A stretch of 64,000 nucleotides of DNA from Streptomyces sp. S4.7 (GTDB lineage: Bacteria > Actinomycetota > Actinomycetes > Streptomycetales > Streptomycetaceae): assembly GCF_010384365.1 (NCBI RefSeq), contig NZ_CP048397.1, positions 6,572,001 to 6,636,000 of the forward strand, written 5' to 3'. The notes beneath the pieces were generated by a model. It worked only from the letters and a program-made list of their open reading frames with translations. It was not told where the DNA came from and did not search any database. Below, piece after piece: positions 8,677 through 16,737 of the stretch; the first letter of the stretch is position 1; each line of letters opens with the position of its first letter. Position numbers and translations under genes: made by a program.

Positions 8677-9396
8677 ATGGGCGTTGCGGAGCGCTACCGG
8701 GATTCATGGGAAGGCTACTGGCGCGAGACGTCCGACGCGCCGGGCGAGGCGATCTGGGACTCCGACCCCTCCCTGACCGCCGAACCGCACTGCGCCATAC
8801 TGCTGCCGCACACCGACCCGTCGCTGCCCGTGGCCGACCTCGGCTGCGGCAACGGCACCCAGACCCGTTATCTCGCCACCCGTTTCCCCCGCGCCGTCGG
8901 CGTCGACCTCTCGCACGCGGCGATCGAGCACGCCCGGCGCGCCGACACCGAGAAAGTGGCCGAGTTCGAGCAGCTCAGCCTCGTCGACCACGAAGCGGTC
9001 CGGGCGCTGTCGGCGCGGCTCGGCGACACCCATGTCTATATGCGCGCCGTGATCCACCAGAGCGAACCGCGGGACCGGCCCGCCGTCGCCGCGTCGGTCG
9101 CCGCGCTGCTCGGTGAGCGCGGCAGGGCCTTCGTCGTGGAGCTGACCTCCGGGTCCAGGGCGCTGTTCCAGCGGGCGGCCGCGGATCCCGGCGGACCGCC
9201 CGCGAAGCTGCGGCGGGTCTTCGACCACGGACTGAGACCGGCCGGGGCCGCCGACGACGAAGTGCCGCGGCTGCTGGGCGAGGCGGGCCTGCGGATCATC
9301 GACAGCGGGGACACCACGCTGCCGCAGACGGAGTACCTGGCCGACGGCACCCGGATCGACCTGCCCGCCAGATGGTTCGTCCTGAGCGCTGCCTGA
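8677..9396 (+). CDS. class I SAM-dependent methyltransferase
   Basis: This 239-residue protein starts at ATG 8677 behind GGGAGG, 50 bases after the phosphatase stop. Motif I is VADLGCGNGTQTRYL (about residue 48), followed by the acidic strand-2 end GVDLS, so it binds S-adenosylmethionine. The substrate cannot be read from the sequence; the C-terminal half is typical of the methyltransf_25 type without a recognisable specificity cap. It may be cotranscribed with the phosphatase gene, but no functional link is evident. Confidence 0.82.
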   Translation: MGVAERYRDSWEGYWRETSDAPGEAIWDSDPSLTAEPHCAILLPHTDPSLPVADLGCGNGTQTRYLATRFPRAVGVDLSHAAIEHARRADTEKVAEFEQLSLVDHEAVRALSARLGDTHVYMRAVIHQSEPRDRPAVAASVAALLGERGRAFVVELTSGSRALFQRAAADPGGPPAKLRRVFDHGLRPAGAADDEVPRLLGEAGLRIIDSGDTTLPQTEYLADGTRIDLPARWFVLSAA

Positions 9397-9728
9397 CGGG
9401 CGTGGCGCTGGTCGGCGCGGCGGTGACGGGCCCGCGCCCGGTCACCAACACGCCGGCGGTCACCGGCGCGCCCGACAACCCGGGCGGCCGCCGCGTCCCT
9501 CGCCCTGTCGGCCCGGTTCTTCGGCGGAGCCGCGGCGGCGCCCGTCCGGCCGCCGGTGTACCACGCGTACGGGGACCTGGGGTTCGCCGCGGCGGGAGGC
9601 GCGCCCCCGGTGGCACCGGCCGTACTCGTCAGATCGGCGCGGAGCGCGTCCGGAACCGCTCGGACCGGTCCGCGACCTGTGTGAAAGATCCTTGGCCCCG
9701 GAATTCGGCGGCGGGTACCGTGGGCGAA
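9397..9728. other. intergenic region before the peptidase operon
   Basis: This gap of 332 bases has no start-codon-bearing frame with a recognisable family. One plus-strand frame (about 9490-9680) has coding-like third-position GC but lacks a start and ends within the gap, so it may be a gene remnant. A 12-base palindrome CGGACCGGTCCG lies at 9661-9672, about 57 bases before the operon's first start. The operon promoter should be here. Confidence 0.45.
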
Positions 9729-10562
9729 ATGAAGATCCTGATCAGCGCCGACATGGAAGGCGCCACCGGTGTGACCTGGCCGGCGGACGTCCTGCCGGGG
9801 ACGCCGCAGTGGGAGCGCTGCCGCACCCTCTTCACCTCGGATGTGAACGCCGCCGTCCTCGGTTTCCTGGACGGCGGCGCCGACGACGTGCTGATCAACG
9901 AGGCGCACTGGTCCATGCGCAACCTGCTCCTCGAAGAGCTCGACGACCGGGCCCAGTTGCTCACCGGGCGGCACAAGACGCTGAGCATGGTCGAAGGCGT
10001 CCAGCACGGTGACGTCGACGCCATCGCCTTCATCGGCTACCACACGGGCGCGGGCACGGAGGGCGTCCTCGCGCACACGTACCTCGCCAACTCCGTCACC
10101 GGAGTCTGGCTGAACGGCGCGCGAGCGAGCGAGGGACTGCTCAACGCCCATGTCGTCGCCGAGTACGGCGTCCCCGTGGTCCTGGTCACCGGCGACGACC
10201 TGACCTGCCGGGACGCGGACGGCTACGCGCCCGGCGCCCGCAAGGTCGCGGTGAAGGACTACGTCTCCCGGTACGCGGCGGTCTGCCGCACCCCGGCGCG
10301 TACGGCGGCCGACATCCGCGCGGCGGCCCAGGAGGCGACCGCTCTGGCCGTACGGTACGAACCGGTCGACGGGGGCCCGTTCACCATCGAGCTGGAGTTC
10401 GACGCCGAGCATCTCGCCGGGGCCGCCACGGTCGTGCCCGGAGTGGTGGGCAGCGGCGAACGACGTGTCGCCTACACGACCGGGACGATGTACGACGGCA
10501 TTCGCACCTTCAAGGCGGTCACCACGATCGTCTCGGCCGCGGTGGAGGAGCAGTATGGCTGA
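9729..10562 (+). CDS. M55-family D-aminopeptidase (DppA-like)
   Basis: This 277-residue protein begins with the metal-site motif ILISADMEGATG (Asp8, Glu10), as in Bacillus DppA; EAHWS and GYHTGAGT (His near 104) supply the other conserved residues. M55 enzymes are zinc D-aminopeptidases that release N-terminal D-amino acids from short peptides, often cell-wall fragments. ATG 9729 is chosen because the DMEG strand lies at the very N-terminus in this family; GTG 9720 is an in-frame alternative and neither has a strong Shine-Dalgarno. It is the first gene of an operon of four peptidases and overlaps the next gene by 8 bases. Confidence 0.88.
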   Translation: MKILISADMEGATGVTWPADVLPGTPQWERCRTLFTSDVNAAVLGFLDGGADDVLINEAHWSMRNLLLEELDDRAQLLTGRHKTLSMVEGVQHGDVDAIAFIGYHTGAGTEGVLAHTYLANSVTGVWLNGARASEGLLNAHVVAEYGVPVVLVTGDDLTCRDADGYAPGARKVAVKDYVSRYAAVCRTPARTAADIRAAAQEATALAVRYEPVDGGPFTIELEFDAEHLAGAATVVPGVVGSGERRVAYTTGTMYDGIRTFKAVTTIVSAAVEEQYG

Positions 10563-11952
10563 CATGACGCCCGACAAGACGCCCGCCGGTTCGCCCGGCA
10601 CGACGCCCGAGGACACTGGTCCCGACCGGGCCGACGCCATCGACATGGTGGCCCTGGACGAGGCGGTGTCCTTCACCTCCGAGCTCATCCGCATCGACAC
10701 GACCAACCGGGGCAACGGCGACTGCTACGAGCGCCCCGCCGCCGAGTACGTCGCGGAGCGGCTGGCGGCGGCCGGACTGGAGCCCACGCTCCTCGAACGC
10801 ACCCCCGGCCGCACCAACGTGGTCGCGCGCATCCCCGGCACCGACCCGGGCGCCGACGCGCTCCTGGTCCACGGCCATCTGGACGTGGTGCCCGCCGAGC
10901 CCGCCGACTGGTCCGTGCACCCCTTCTCCGGCGAGGTCAGGGACGGCGTCGTCTGGGGCCGCGGGGCCGTCGACATGAAGAACATGGACGCGATGGTCCT
11001 CTCGGTCGTCCGCGCCTGGGCCCGCTCCGGGGTCAGGCCGCGCCGCGACATCGTGCTCGCCTACACGGCCGACGAGGAGGCCAGCGCGATCGACGGCTCC
11101 GGCTTCCTCGCCGACCACCACCCGGAGCTGTTCGAGGGCTGTACGGAGGGCATCAGCGAGTCCGGGGCCTACACCTTCCACGCCGGACCCGGCATGGCGC
11201 TCTACCCCGTCGGGGCGGGCGAACGCGGCACCGGCTGGCTCAAACTCACCGCGCGCGGCAGGGCGGGCCACGGGTCGAAGGTGAACCGGGCCAACGCGGT
11301 CAGCAGGCTCGCCGCCGCCGTCGCCCGTATCGGCCAGCACGAGTGGCCGCTGAGGATCACCCCGACCGTCCGCGCCGCGCTGAAGGAAATCGCCGCGCTG
11401 CACGGCATCGACGCCGACGTCCACTGCGATCACTTCGACGCGGACGCCCTGCTCGCCAAGCTCGGCCCTGCCGCGGCCCTCGTCGAGGCGACCGTGCGCA
11501 ACAGCGCCAACCCGACGGTCCTGGAGGCCGGTTACAAGGTCAACGTGATCCCCGGTCAGGCCGTCGCCTTCATCGACGGACGGATGCTGCCCGGCACCGA
11601 GGACGAATTCCGCGCCACCCTCGACCAGTTGACCGGCCCCGATGTCGACTGGGAGTTCCACCACCGCGAAGTCGCCCTCCAGGCACCGGTCGACTCCCCG
11701 ACATTCGCCAGACTCCGCGCGGCCGTCGAGCGGTTCGACCCGGCCGGACACGTCGTGCCGTACTGCATGTCGGGCGGCACCGACGCCAAGCAGTTCTCCC
11801 GGCTCGGCATCACCGGCTACGGCTTCTCGCCGCTGAAGCTGCCCGTGGGCTTCGACTACCAGGCCCTCTTCCACGGCGTCGACGAACGCGTCCCGGTGGA
11901 CGCCCTGCACTTCGGGGTCCGCGTTCTCGACCACTATCTCCAAACCGCGTAG
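10555..11952 (+). CDS. M20-family metallopeptidase (ArgE/DapE/CPG2 type)
   Basis: This 465-residue protein starts at ATG 10555 behind GGAGGAG inside the end of the D-aminopeptidase gene, so translation is probably coupled. The first 35 residues are Thr/Pro/Asp-rich and unstructured. The catalytic domain has LLVHGHLDVV (metal His, catalytic Asp, about 104-110), GRGAVDMKN (bridging Asp, about 139), ADEEA (catalytic and metal Glu, about 171) and a late FHGVDE His. The dimerisation domain lies between. Family members hydrolyse amide bonds of dipeptides and acylated amino acids with a dizinc centre. The context suggests trimming of peptides; the exact substrate is open. Confidence 0.9.
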   Translation: MADMTPDKTPAGSPGTTPEDTGPDRADAIDMVALDEAVSFTSELIRIDTTNRGNGDCYERPAAEYVAERLAAAGLEPTLLERTPGRTNVVARIPGTDPGADALLVHGHLDVVPAEPADWSVHPFSGEVRDGVVWGRGAVDMKNMDAMVLSVVRAWARSGVRPRRDIVLAYTADEEASAIDGSGFLADHHPELFEGCTEGISESGAYTFHAGPGMALYPVGAGERGTGWLKLTARGRAGHGSKVNRANAVSRLAAAVARIGQHEWPLRITPTVRAALKEIAALHGIDADVHCDHFDADALLAKLGPAAALVEATVRNSANPTVLEAGYKVNVIPGQAVAFIDGRMLPGTEDEFRATLDQLTGPDVDWEFHHREVALQAPVDSPTFARLRAAVERFDPAGHVVPYCMSGGTDAKQFSRLGITGYGFSPLKLPVGFDYQALFHGVDERVPVDALHFGVRVLDHYLQTA

Positions 11953-11964
11953 AGGGAGTTGGGC

Positions 11965-13977
11965 ATGGAGCAGCCGACGCCTTACGGCTCATGGCCGTCA
12001 CCGATCGACGCGGCGCTCGCCGCCTCCCACGACGGGCGGCCCGAGTTCGTCGGCGCGGTCGGGGAGGAGGTGTGGTGGACCGAGCCGCGGCCGGCGGAGA
12101 ACGGCCGGCGCGCACTCGTACGCGTCCGGTCCGACGGCCGCGAGGAATCTGTCCTGCCGCCCCCGTGGAACGTCCGCAGCAGGGTCATCGAGTACGGCGG
12201 CAGACCCTGGGACGGGACGGTCCGGGCTGACGGCTCCCCCCTCGTCGTCTTCGCGCACTTCCCCGACCAGCGCCTCTACGCGTACGAGCCGGACGGCGGC
12301 GGGTCTCCGCGCCCGCTCACTCCGGCCCCGCCGCCGGACGGCCGGGTAAGCGGCACACTGCGCTGGGCCGATCCCCAGATCCGCCCGGACAGCGGCGAAG
12401 TCTGGTGCGTACTGGAGGAGTTCACCGGGGAGGCGCCCACCGACGTGCGCCGGGTCGTCGCCGCCGTACCGCTGGACGGCTCCGCCGCCGACGACCGTTC
12501 GGCGGTGCGGGAGCTCTCCGACGACCGGCACCGCTTCGTCACCGGCCCCCGCGTCTCACCCGACGGCCGGCATGCCGCGTGGATCGCCTGGGACCACCCC
12601 CGAATGCCCTGGGACGGCACGGAGTTGCTGCTCGCCGACGTAACGGAGGCGGGCGTCTTCGAGCGGGTCCGCACCGTCGCCGGAGGCCCCCGCGAATCCG
12701 TCGCGCAGACCGACTGGGCCGTCGACGGCTCCCTGCTGTACGTCTCCGACCCCGGCGACTGGTGGCAGCTGCGGCGGCTGCGGCTTGACGCGTCACCGCT
12801 CGGCGTGGGCGCGCCGGCCCGGCTGAGCCCCGCCGTGGAGGAGGAGTTCGGCGGGCCGCTGTGGAAGATCGGCCTCCAGTGGTTCCGGCCGATGGAGGAC
12901 GGCATGATCGCCGTCGTCCACGGCAAGGGCGCCACCGCCCTCGGCATACTCGACCCCGAGACCGGCCAACTCGCCGACGCCGCCGGGCCCTGGACCGAAT
13001 GGGCCGCCACCCTCGCCGTCCGGGGCACCCGGGTGATCGGCGTCGGAGCCAGCCCGCGCAGCGCGTACGAGATCGTGGAACTGGACACGACGACCGGGCG
13101 GGCCCGGGTCATCGGCTCGGCACACGAGGACCCGGTCGACCCCGTCTACTACCCCGAGCCGCAGATCCGCACCTTCACCGGACCCGACGACCGCGAGATC
13201 CACGCCCACATCTACCCGCCGCACAGCCCCGACCACAGCTCACCCGGCGACGAACTCCCGCCGTACGTCGTGTGGGCGCACGGCGGGCCGACCAGCCACG
13301 CACCGCTCGTACTCGACCTGGAGATCGCCTACTTCACCTCACGCGGCATCGGCGTCGCCGAGGTCAACTACGGCGGCTCCACCGGCTACGGACGCGAGTA
13401 CCGCGAACGGCTGCGCGAACAGTGGGGCGTCGTGGACGTCGAGGACTGCGCGGCCGTCGCCCGCGCCCTCGCCGGCGAAGGCACCGCCGACCCTGCGCGG
13501 CTCGCCGTACGGGGCGGCAGCGCGGGCGGCTGGACCAGCGCCGCGTCCCTCACCGGCACCGACGTCTACGCCTGCGGCACCGTCATCTATCCGATCCTCG
13601 ACCTGTCCACCTGGGCCGAGGACGGGACCCACGACTTCGAGTCGCGTTATCTCGAATCGCTCGTCGGCCCCGTCGCCGAGGTCCCGGCCCGCTCCCGCGA
13701 ACGCTCCCCGATCAACCACGTCGACCGGATCACCGCCCCGTTCCTGCTGCTCCAGGGCCTGGACGACGTGATCTGCCCGCCCGTCCAGTGCGAGCGCTTC
13801 CTCGAACGGCTGGCCGGGCGCGGCATCCCGCACGCGTACATCACCTTCGAGGGCGAGGGCCACGGCTTCCGCAGGACGGACACCATGGTCCGCGCGCTGG
13901 AGGCCGAACTGTCCCTGTACGCCCAGACCTTCGGGATCGACCGCCCCGACATCCCCGTCCTGGAGCTGAGGAAGTGA
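11965..13977 (+). CDS. S9-family prolyl-oligopeptidase-type serine peptidase
   Basis: This 670-residue protein starts at ATG 11965 behind AGAGGGAG. The first about 400 residues form a beta-propeller-like region; the alpha/beta-hydrolase domain follows, with nucleophile motif RGGSAGGW (Ser near 519), Asp in GLDDVICPP (near 599) and His in EGEGHGF (near 632). No signal peptide is seen, so it is cytoplasmic, as expected for an oligopeptidase that the propeller restricts to short peptides. Stop and next start overlap as GTGA. The best match is the dipeptidyl aminopeptidase/acylaminoacyl peptidase group. Confidence 0.9.
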   Translation: MEQPTPYGSWPSPIDAALAASHDGRPEFVGAVGEEVWWTEPRPAENGRRALVRVRSDGREESVLPPPWNVRSRVIEYGGRPWDGTVRADGSPLVVFAHFPDQRLYAYEPDGGGSPRPLTPAPPPDGRVSGTLRWADPQIRPDSGEVWCVLEEFTGEAPTDVRRVVAAVPLDGSAADDRSAVRELSDDRHRFVTGPRVSPDGRHAAWIAWDHPRMPWDGTELLLADVTEAGVFERVRTVAGGPRESVAQTDWAVDGSLLYVSDPGDWWQLRRLRLDASPLGVGAPARLSPAVEEEFGGPLWKIGLQWFRPMEDGMIAVVHGKGATALGILDPETGQLADAAGPWTEWAATLAVRGTRVIGVGASPRSAYEIVELDTTTGRARVIGSAHEDPVDPVYYPEPQIRTFTGPDDREIHAHIYPPHSPDHSSPGDELPPYVVWAHGGPTSHAPLVLDLEIAYFTSRGIGVAEVNYGGSTGYGREYRERLREQWGVVDVEDCAAVARALAGEGTADPARLAVRGGSAGGWTSAASLTGTDVYACGTVIYPILDLSTWAEDGTHDFESRYLESLVGPVAEVPARSRERSPINHVDRITAPFLLLQGLDDVICPPVQCERFLERLAGRGIPHAYITFEGEGHGFRRTDTMVRALEAELSLYAQTFGIDRPDIPVLELRK

Positions 13978-14939
13978 CCCCCGAGCCCGGCCCGGCCGCC
14001 GCACCCCTGGCGCCCCTCGTACGCGCGCCCCGGCTGCGGCCCGGCGCGAAGGTCGCCGTGGTCGCGCCCAGCGGCCCGCTGCCCGCCGAACGGCTCGAAG
14101 CGGGCCTGGACATCCTGCGCGGCTGGGGCCTTGATCCCGTCGTGGCGCCCCATGTCCTGGACACGCACCGGGAGTTCGACTATCTCGCGGGGACGGACGA
14201 GGCACGCGCCCGTGACCTCCAGGACGCCTGGTGCGACCCGACGATCGAAGCCGTCCTGTGCGCACGGGGCGGCTACGGCGTCCAGCGCATGGTCGACCTG
14301 CTCGACTGGGACACCATGCGCGCCGCCGCCCCCAAGGCCTTCGTCGGCTACAGCGACATCACCGCGCTGCACGAGGCGTTCGCCGTACGGGCCGGCGTCT
14401 CCACGCTGCACGGCCCCATGGTCGCCGCGCTGACCATCCTCAAGGACCCCGCCACCCAGGAGTCCCTGCGCGCCACGCTCCTCGAACCCGAGACGGTCCG
14501 GGTCATCGGTCCGGGCACGGCACGCGGCCTCGTCCCCGGCCGGGCCCGCGGGATCACCCTCGGCGGCTGCGTCAGTCTCCTCGCCGCCGACCTCGGCACC
14601 CCGCACGCCCGCCGCCGCGCAGCGGGCGGGCTGCTGCTGATCGAGGACATCGAGGAGGAGCCGTACCGGCTGGACCGGATCCTCACCCAACTCCTGCGCT
14701 CCGGCTGGCTGGACGGGGTCGCCGGTGTCGCGCTCGGCTCCTGGGCGGGCTGCGGCCCGTACGACGACGTGCGGACCCTGATGCTCGACCGGCTCGGCGG
14801 CCTCGGCGTCCCGGTCGTCGAGGAACTCGGCTTCGGCCACGGCCCGACGAACCTGACCGTGCCACTGGGCGTCCCCGCCGTCCTGGAGGCGACGACCGAC
14901 GGCGGCTCCCTCACGCTGGAGGTCCCGGCACTGACCTAG
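13974..14939 (+). CDS. S66-family LD-carboxypeptidase
   Basis: This 321-residue protein starts at GTG 13974 behind GAGGAAG, overlapping the previous stop by 4 bases. It is the LdcA/MccF fold: nucleophile in AFVGYSDIT (Ser near 126), Glu in LLIEDIEEEPYRLD (near 223) and His in GFGHGPTN (near 288). Family enzymes cleave the L-Lys or L-DAP to D-Ala bond of murein tetrapeptides, or related amide bonds in the cytoplasm. With the D-aminopeptidase it gives the operon two enzymes for D-amino-acid-containing peptides. Its TAG stop at 14937-14939 directly touches the MITE-like element. Confidence 0.9.
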   Translation: MTPEPGPAAAPLAPLVRAPRLRPGAKVAVVAPSGPLPAERLEAGLDILRGWGLDPVVAPHVLDTHREFDYLAGTDEARARDLQDAWCDPTIEAVLCARGGYGVQRMVDLLDWDTMRAAAPKAFVGYSDITALHEAFAVRAGVSTLHGPMVAALTILKDPATQESLRATLLEPETVRVIGPGTARGLVPGRARGITLGGCVSLLAADLGTPHARRRAAGGLLLIEDIEEEPYRLDRILTQLLRSGWLDGVAGVALGSWAGCGPYDDVRTLMLDRLGGLGVPVVEELGFGHGPTNLTVPLGVPAVLEATTDGGSLTLEVPALT

Positions 14940-15118
14940 GTCCTGTCTTCACACCGGCGTCCGGCCTCTGGCTCACGGCTCCCGGCACGCACGCCGGCCG
15001 CGTTGTCGGACTCACCCGAGTACGCCCGGTACGGATGCGATCCTCCGTCTTGCGACCGCACGCACCGGACGCCTGAGCCCCGCCCTGCGGGCGGACGACG
15101 CCAGTTCGGAGACAGGAC
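14940..15118. mobile_element. MITE-like element with imperfect 22-bp terminal inverted repeats
   Basis: The ends 14940-14961 (GTCCTGTCT...GGCGTC) and 15097-15118 (GACGCC...GAGACAGGAC) are inverted repeats matching at 18 of 22 positions; the element is 179 bp and has no convincing gene. GTCCTGTCT-type ends recur, from memory, in Streptomyces noncoding repeats related to IS5-like elements. On the left it is preceded by CTAG, which includes the stop codon of the LD-carboxypeptidase gene. A matching CTAG is not present on the right, so a target duplication cannot be shown. Confidence 0.6.
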
Positions 15119-15129
15119 ACAGCGCCCGC

Positions 15130-15153
15130 CCTCCGGCCCGCACGGGCCGGAGG
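15130..15153. terminator. perfect hairpin between operon end and DUF6204-like gene
   Basis: CCTCCGGCCC and GGGCCGGAGG pair perfectly over 10 bases around a GCAC loop. It lies after the peptidase operon and the MITE and before the convergent small gene. The following 165 bases (15154-15318) hold a coding-like plus-strand frame ending in a D/R-rich stretch, perhaps a gene remnant, without a start. Confidence 0.55.
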
Positions 15154-15318
15154 CCGATGTCCGGCTGCCGGCACTGCGGCGTCCGCGCCCGTGCGTCGCG
15201 CGGGCTCCGGCCACGAGGGCCACTCGTCGGACTTCCTGCCCATCGACGGGGCCCGGCGCGCCCGCGAACTCCGGGCGATCACCGCGGACCCCAACCCCGA
15301 CACCCCGCCGGGAGGACC

Positions 15319-15666
15319 TCAGCGGCCCTTGCGGTTGATCTTCATCGTGTCCATGTCCGTCACCGACGACCGCAGCTCCCCGAAGCCGACGCCCGCACCG
15401 CCGCCGAGGGCCCTCAGCGCCGTCTCCGCCCGGTCCTCGGCGAGCGCCGCCGCCATCTCCTCGCCGTCGTCGGCGTCGGACACCACCACGAAGCGGAACG
15501 AGAAGTGCCGCAGCCCCCGGTCGTAGGTCAGCGACCCCTCGGGCGTGAACCGCATCTGACCCAGACCGTGCTCCTCGACCTCGTCGAGCAACCGCGCCCG
15601 CGCCCCGTCCGCCAGGTTATGGAAAGTCCCGCGTACGATCACCCGATACGTGTGCTGCGTGGTCAT
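15319..15666 (-). CDS. small conserved actinobacterial protein (DUF6204-like)
   Basis: This 115-residue protein starts at ATG 15666. Two-layer alpha/beta character is suggested: YRVIVRGTFHNLADGARARL, then FTPEGSLTYDRGLRHFSFRFVV and an acidic helix before GELRSSVTDMDTMKINRKGR. The pattern and length recall the Streptomyces family DUF6204, whose function is unknown. There are no catalytic motifs, signal peptide or membrane segments. It is divergent from the arginase-fold gene and only 67 bases from it, so the two promoters share this gap. Confidence 0.6.
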   Translation of the reverse strand: MTTQHTYRVIVRGTFHNLADGARARLLDEVEEHGLGQMRFTPEGSLTYDRGLRHFSFRFVVVSDADDGEEMAAALAEDRAETALRALGGGAGVGFGELRSSVTDMDTMKINRKGR

Positions 15667-15733
15667 GGACGTGCCGCCCTCTCACCGAGTAACCAGATTG
15701 AAGAACGAGCGTACGACGCCGAGGATGGATCGC

Positions 15734-16630
15734 ATGCGGAATATCGTGGTGATCGACGTTCCCTCCAACCTCGGCCTCCGGCCACCCGCCCCCGGTACCG
15801 TGCCCGGCTGTTACAAGCTCGCCGGCGCCATGCGCGAGCAGCGGATCGTGCAGCGGCTCGGCGCCTTCGAGGGCGGGGTCGTCGTACCGCCGCGCTACGA
15901 CCGGGGCGACTGGAAGGAGGGCGACGGGGTCTTCAACGCCGCCGCGATCGCCGCGTACACGCCCAGACTGGCCGACCGGATCGAGCGCCACGTACGGGCC
16001 GGCGACTTCCCGCTCGTCCTCGGGGGCGACTGCTCCATCCAGCTCGGCGCCTCCCTCGCGCTGCGCAGGATCGGGAGGTACGGCATCGCCGCGATCGACG
16101 GCTCCGCCGACTTCCGGCACACCGGCAACTCCCCGTCCGTCGGCGCGGCGGGCGGCGAGGAACTGGCCATCGCCACCGGGCGCGGCCAGAGCGACCTCAG
16201 CGACATCGAGGGGCTGCGCCCCTACATCCGCGACGAGGACGTGCGGCTCTTCGGCATCCGCGACCACGACGAGGACCGTGCGGAGCTGGCCCGGCTGAGG
16301 ATCCCCACCGTGTCCGTCGGTGAATTCCGCCGGTGGGGCGTCGCCGACCTCGCGGGCGCCGTGCTCCAGACGCTCGAGACCCCCGTCACCGACGGCTTCT
16401 GGGTGCATCTCGATGCGGACGTCCTCGACCCCGAGGTGATGCCGGCCGTCGACGCTCCCGACCCCGGCGGACTGCTCCTTGACGAGCTGCGAACGCTGCT
16501 GACGATCCTGGTGCGCTCAGACCGCTGCGTCGGGCTCAACCTGACCATCTACGACCCCGACCTCGACCCCGAGGGCACCGCCGGAGCGCTCCTCGCGGAC
16601 ATCGTTGTGGCGGCCCTCACCCAAGACTGA
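15734..16630 (+). CDS. arginase-family (ureohydrolase fold) protein with altered metal ligands
   Basis: This 298-residue protein starts at ATG 15734, placed 9 bases after GAGG. The ureohydrolase fold is recognisable from PLVLGGDCSIQLGA, AAIDGSADFRHTG and HLDADVLDPEVMPAVDAPDPGG. Arginases and agmatinases bind two Mn ions with GGDH, DAHxD and DxDxxDP. Here the first His is Cys and the His of the second motif is Ser, while the third motif is intact. It may bind one metal, another metal, or hydrolyse another guanidino or amide substrate. No ornithine- or urea-related gene is near. Confidence 0.8.
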   Translation: MRNIVVIDVPSNLGLRPPAPGTVPGCYKLAGAMREQRIVQRLGAFEGGVVVPPRYDRGDWKEGDGVFNAAAIAAYTPRLADRIERHVRAGDFPLVLGGDCSIQLGASLALRRIGRYGIAAIDGSADFRHTGNSPSVGAAGGEELAIATGRGQSDLSDIEGLRPYIRDEDVRLFGIRDHDEDRAELARLRIPTVSVGEFRRWGVADLAGAVLQTLETPVTDGFWVHLDADVLDPEVMPAVDAPDPGGLLLDELRTLLTILVRSDRCVGLNLTIYDPDLDPEGTAGALLADIVVAALTQD

Positions 16631-16737
16631 TCTCCAGGTCCTCTGTTCGGCGCGCACTCGACCGTGTTCCATGGTCATCGGGTGCGCGCCGGCCAACCGA
16701 GCCCCGGCGGCCCCAGCGAGCGAAGCGAGGTTTGCCT

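Noticed and set aside
9036..10715. Minus-strand frame of 559 codons across the gap before the peptidase operon
   Set aside because: It is antisense to the methyltransferase and M55 genes with compositional bias only; the gap part shows no family similarity.
15154..15318. Short plus-strand coding-like frame ending before the DUF6204-like gene
   Set aside because: It has no start codon with a ribosome site and no recognised family; it is at most a remnant.
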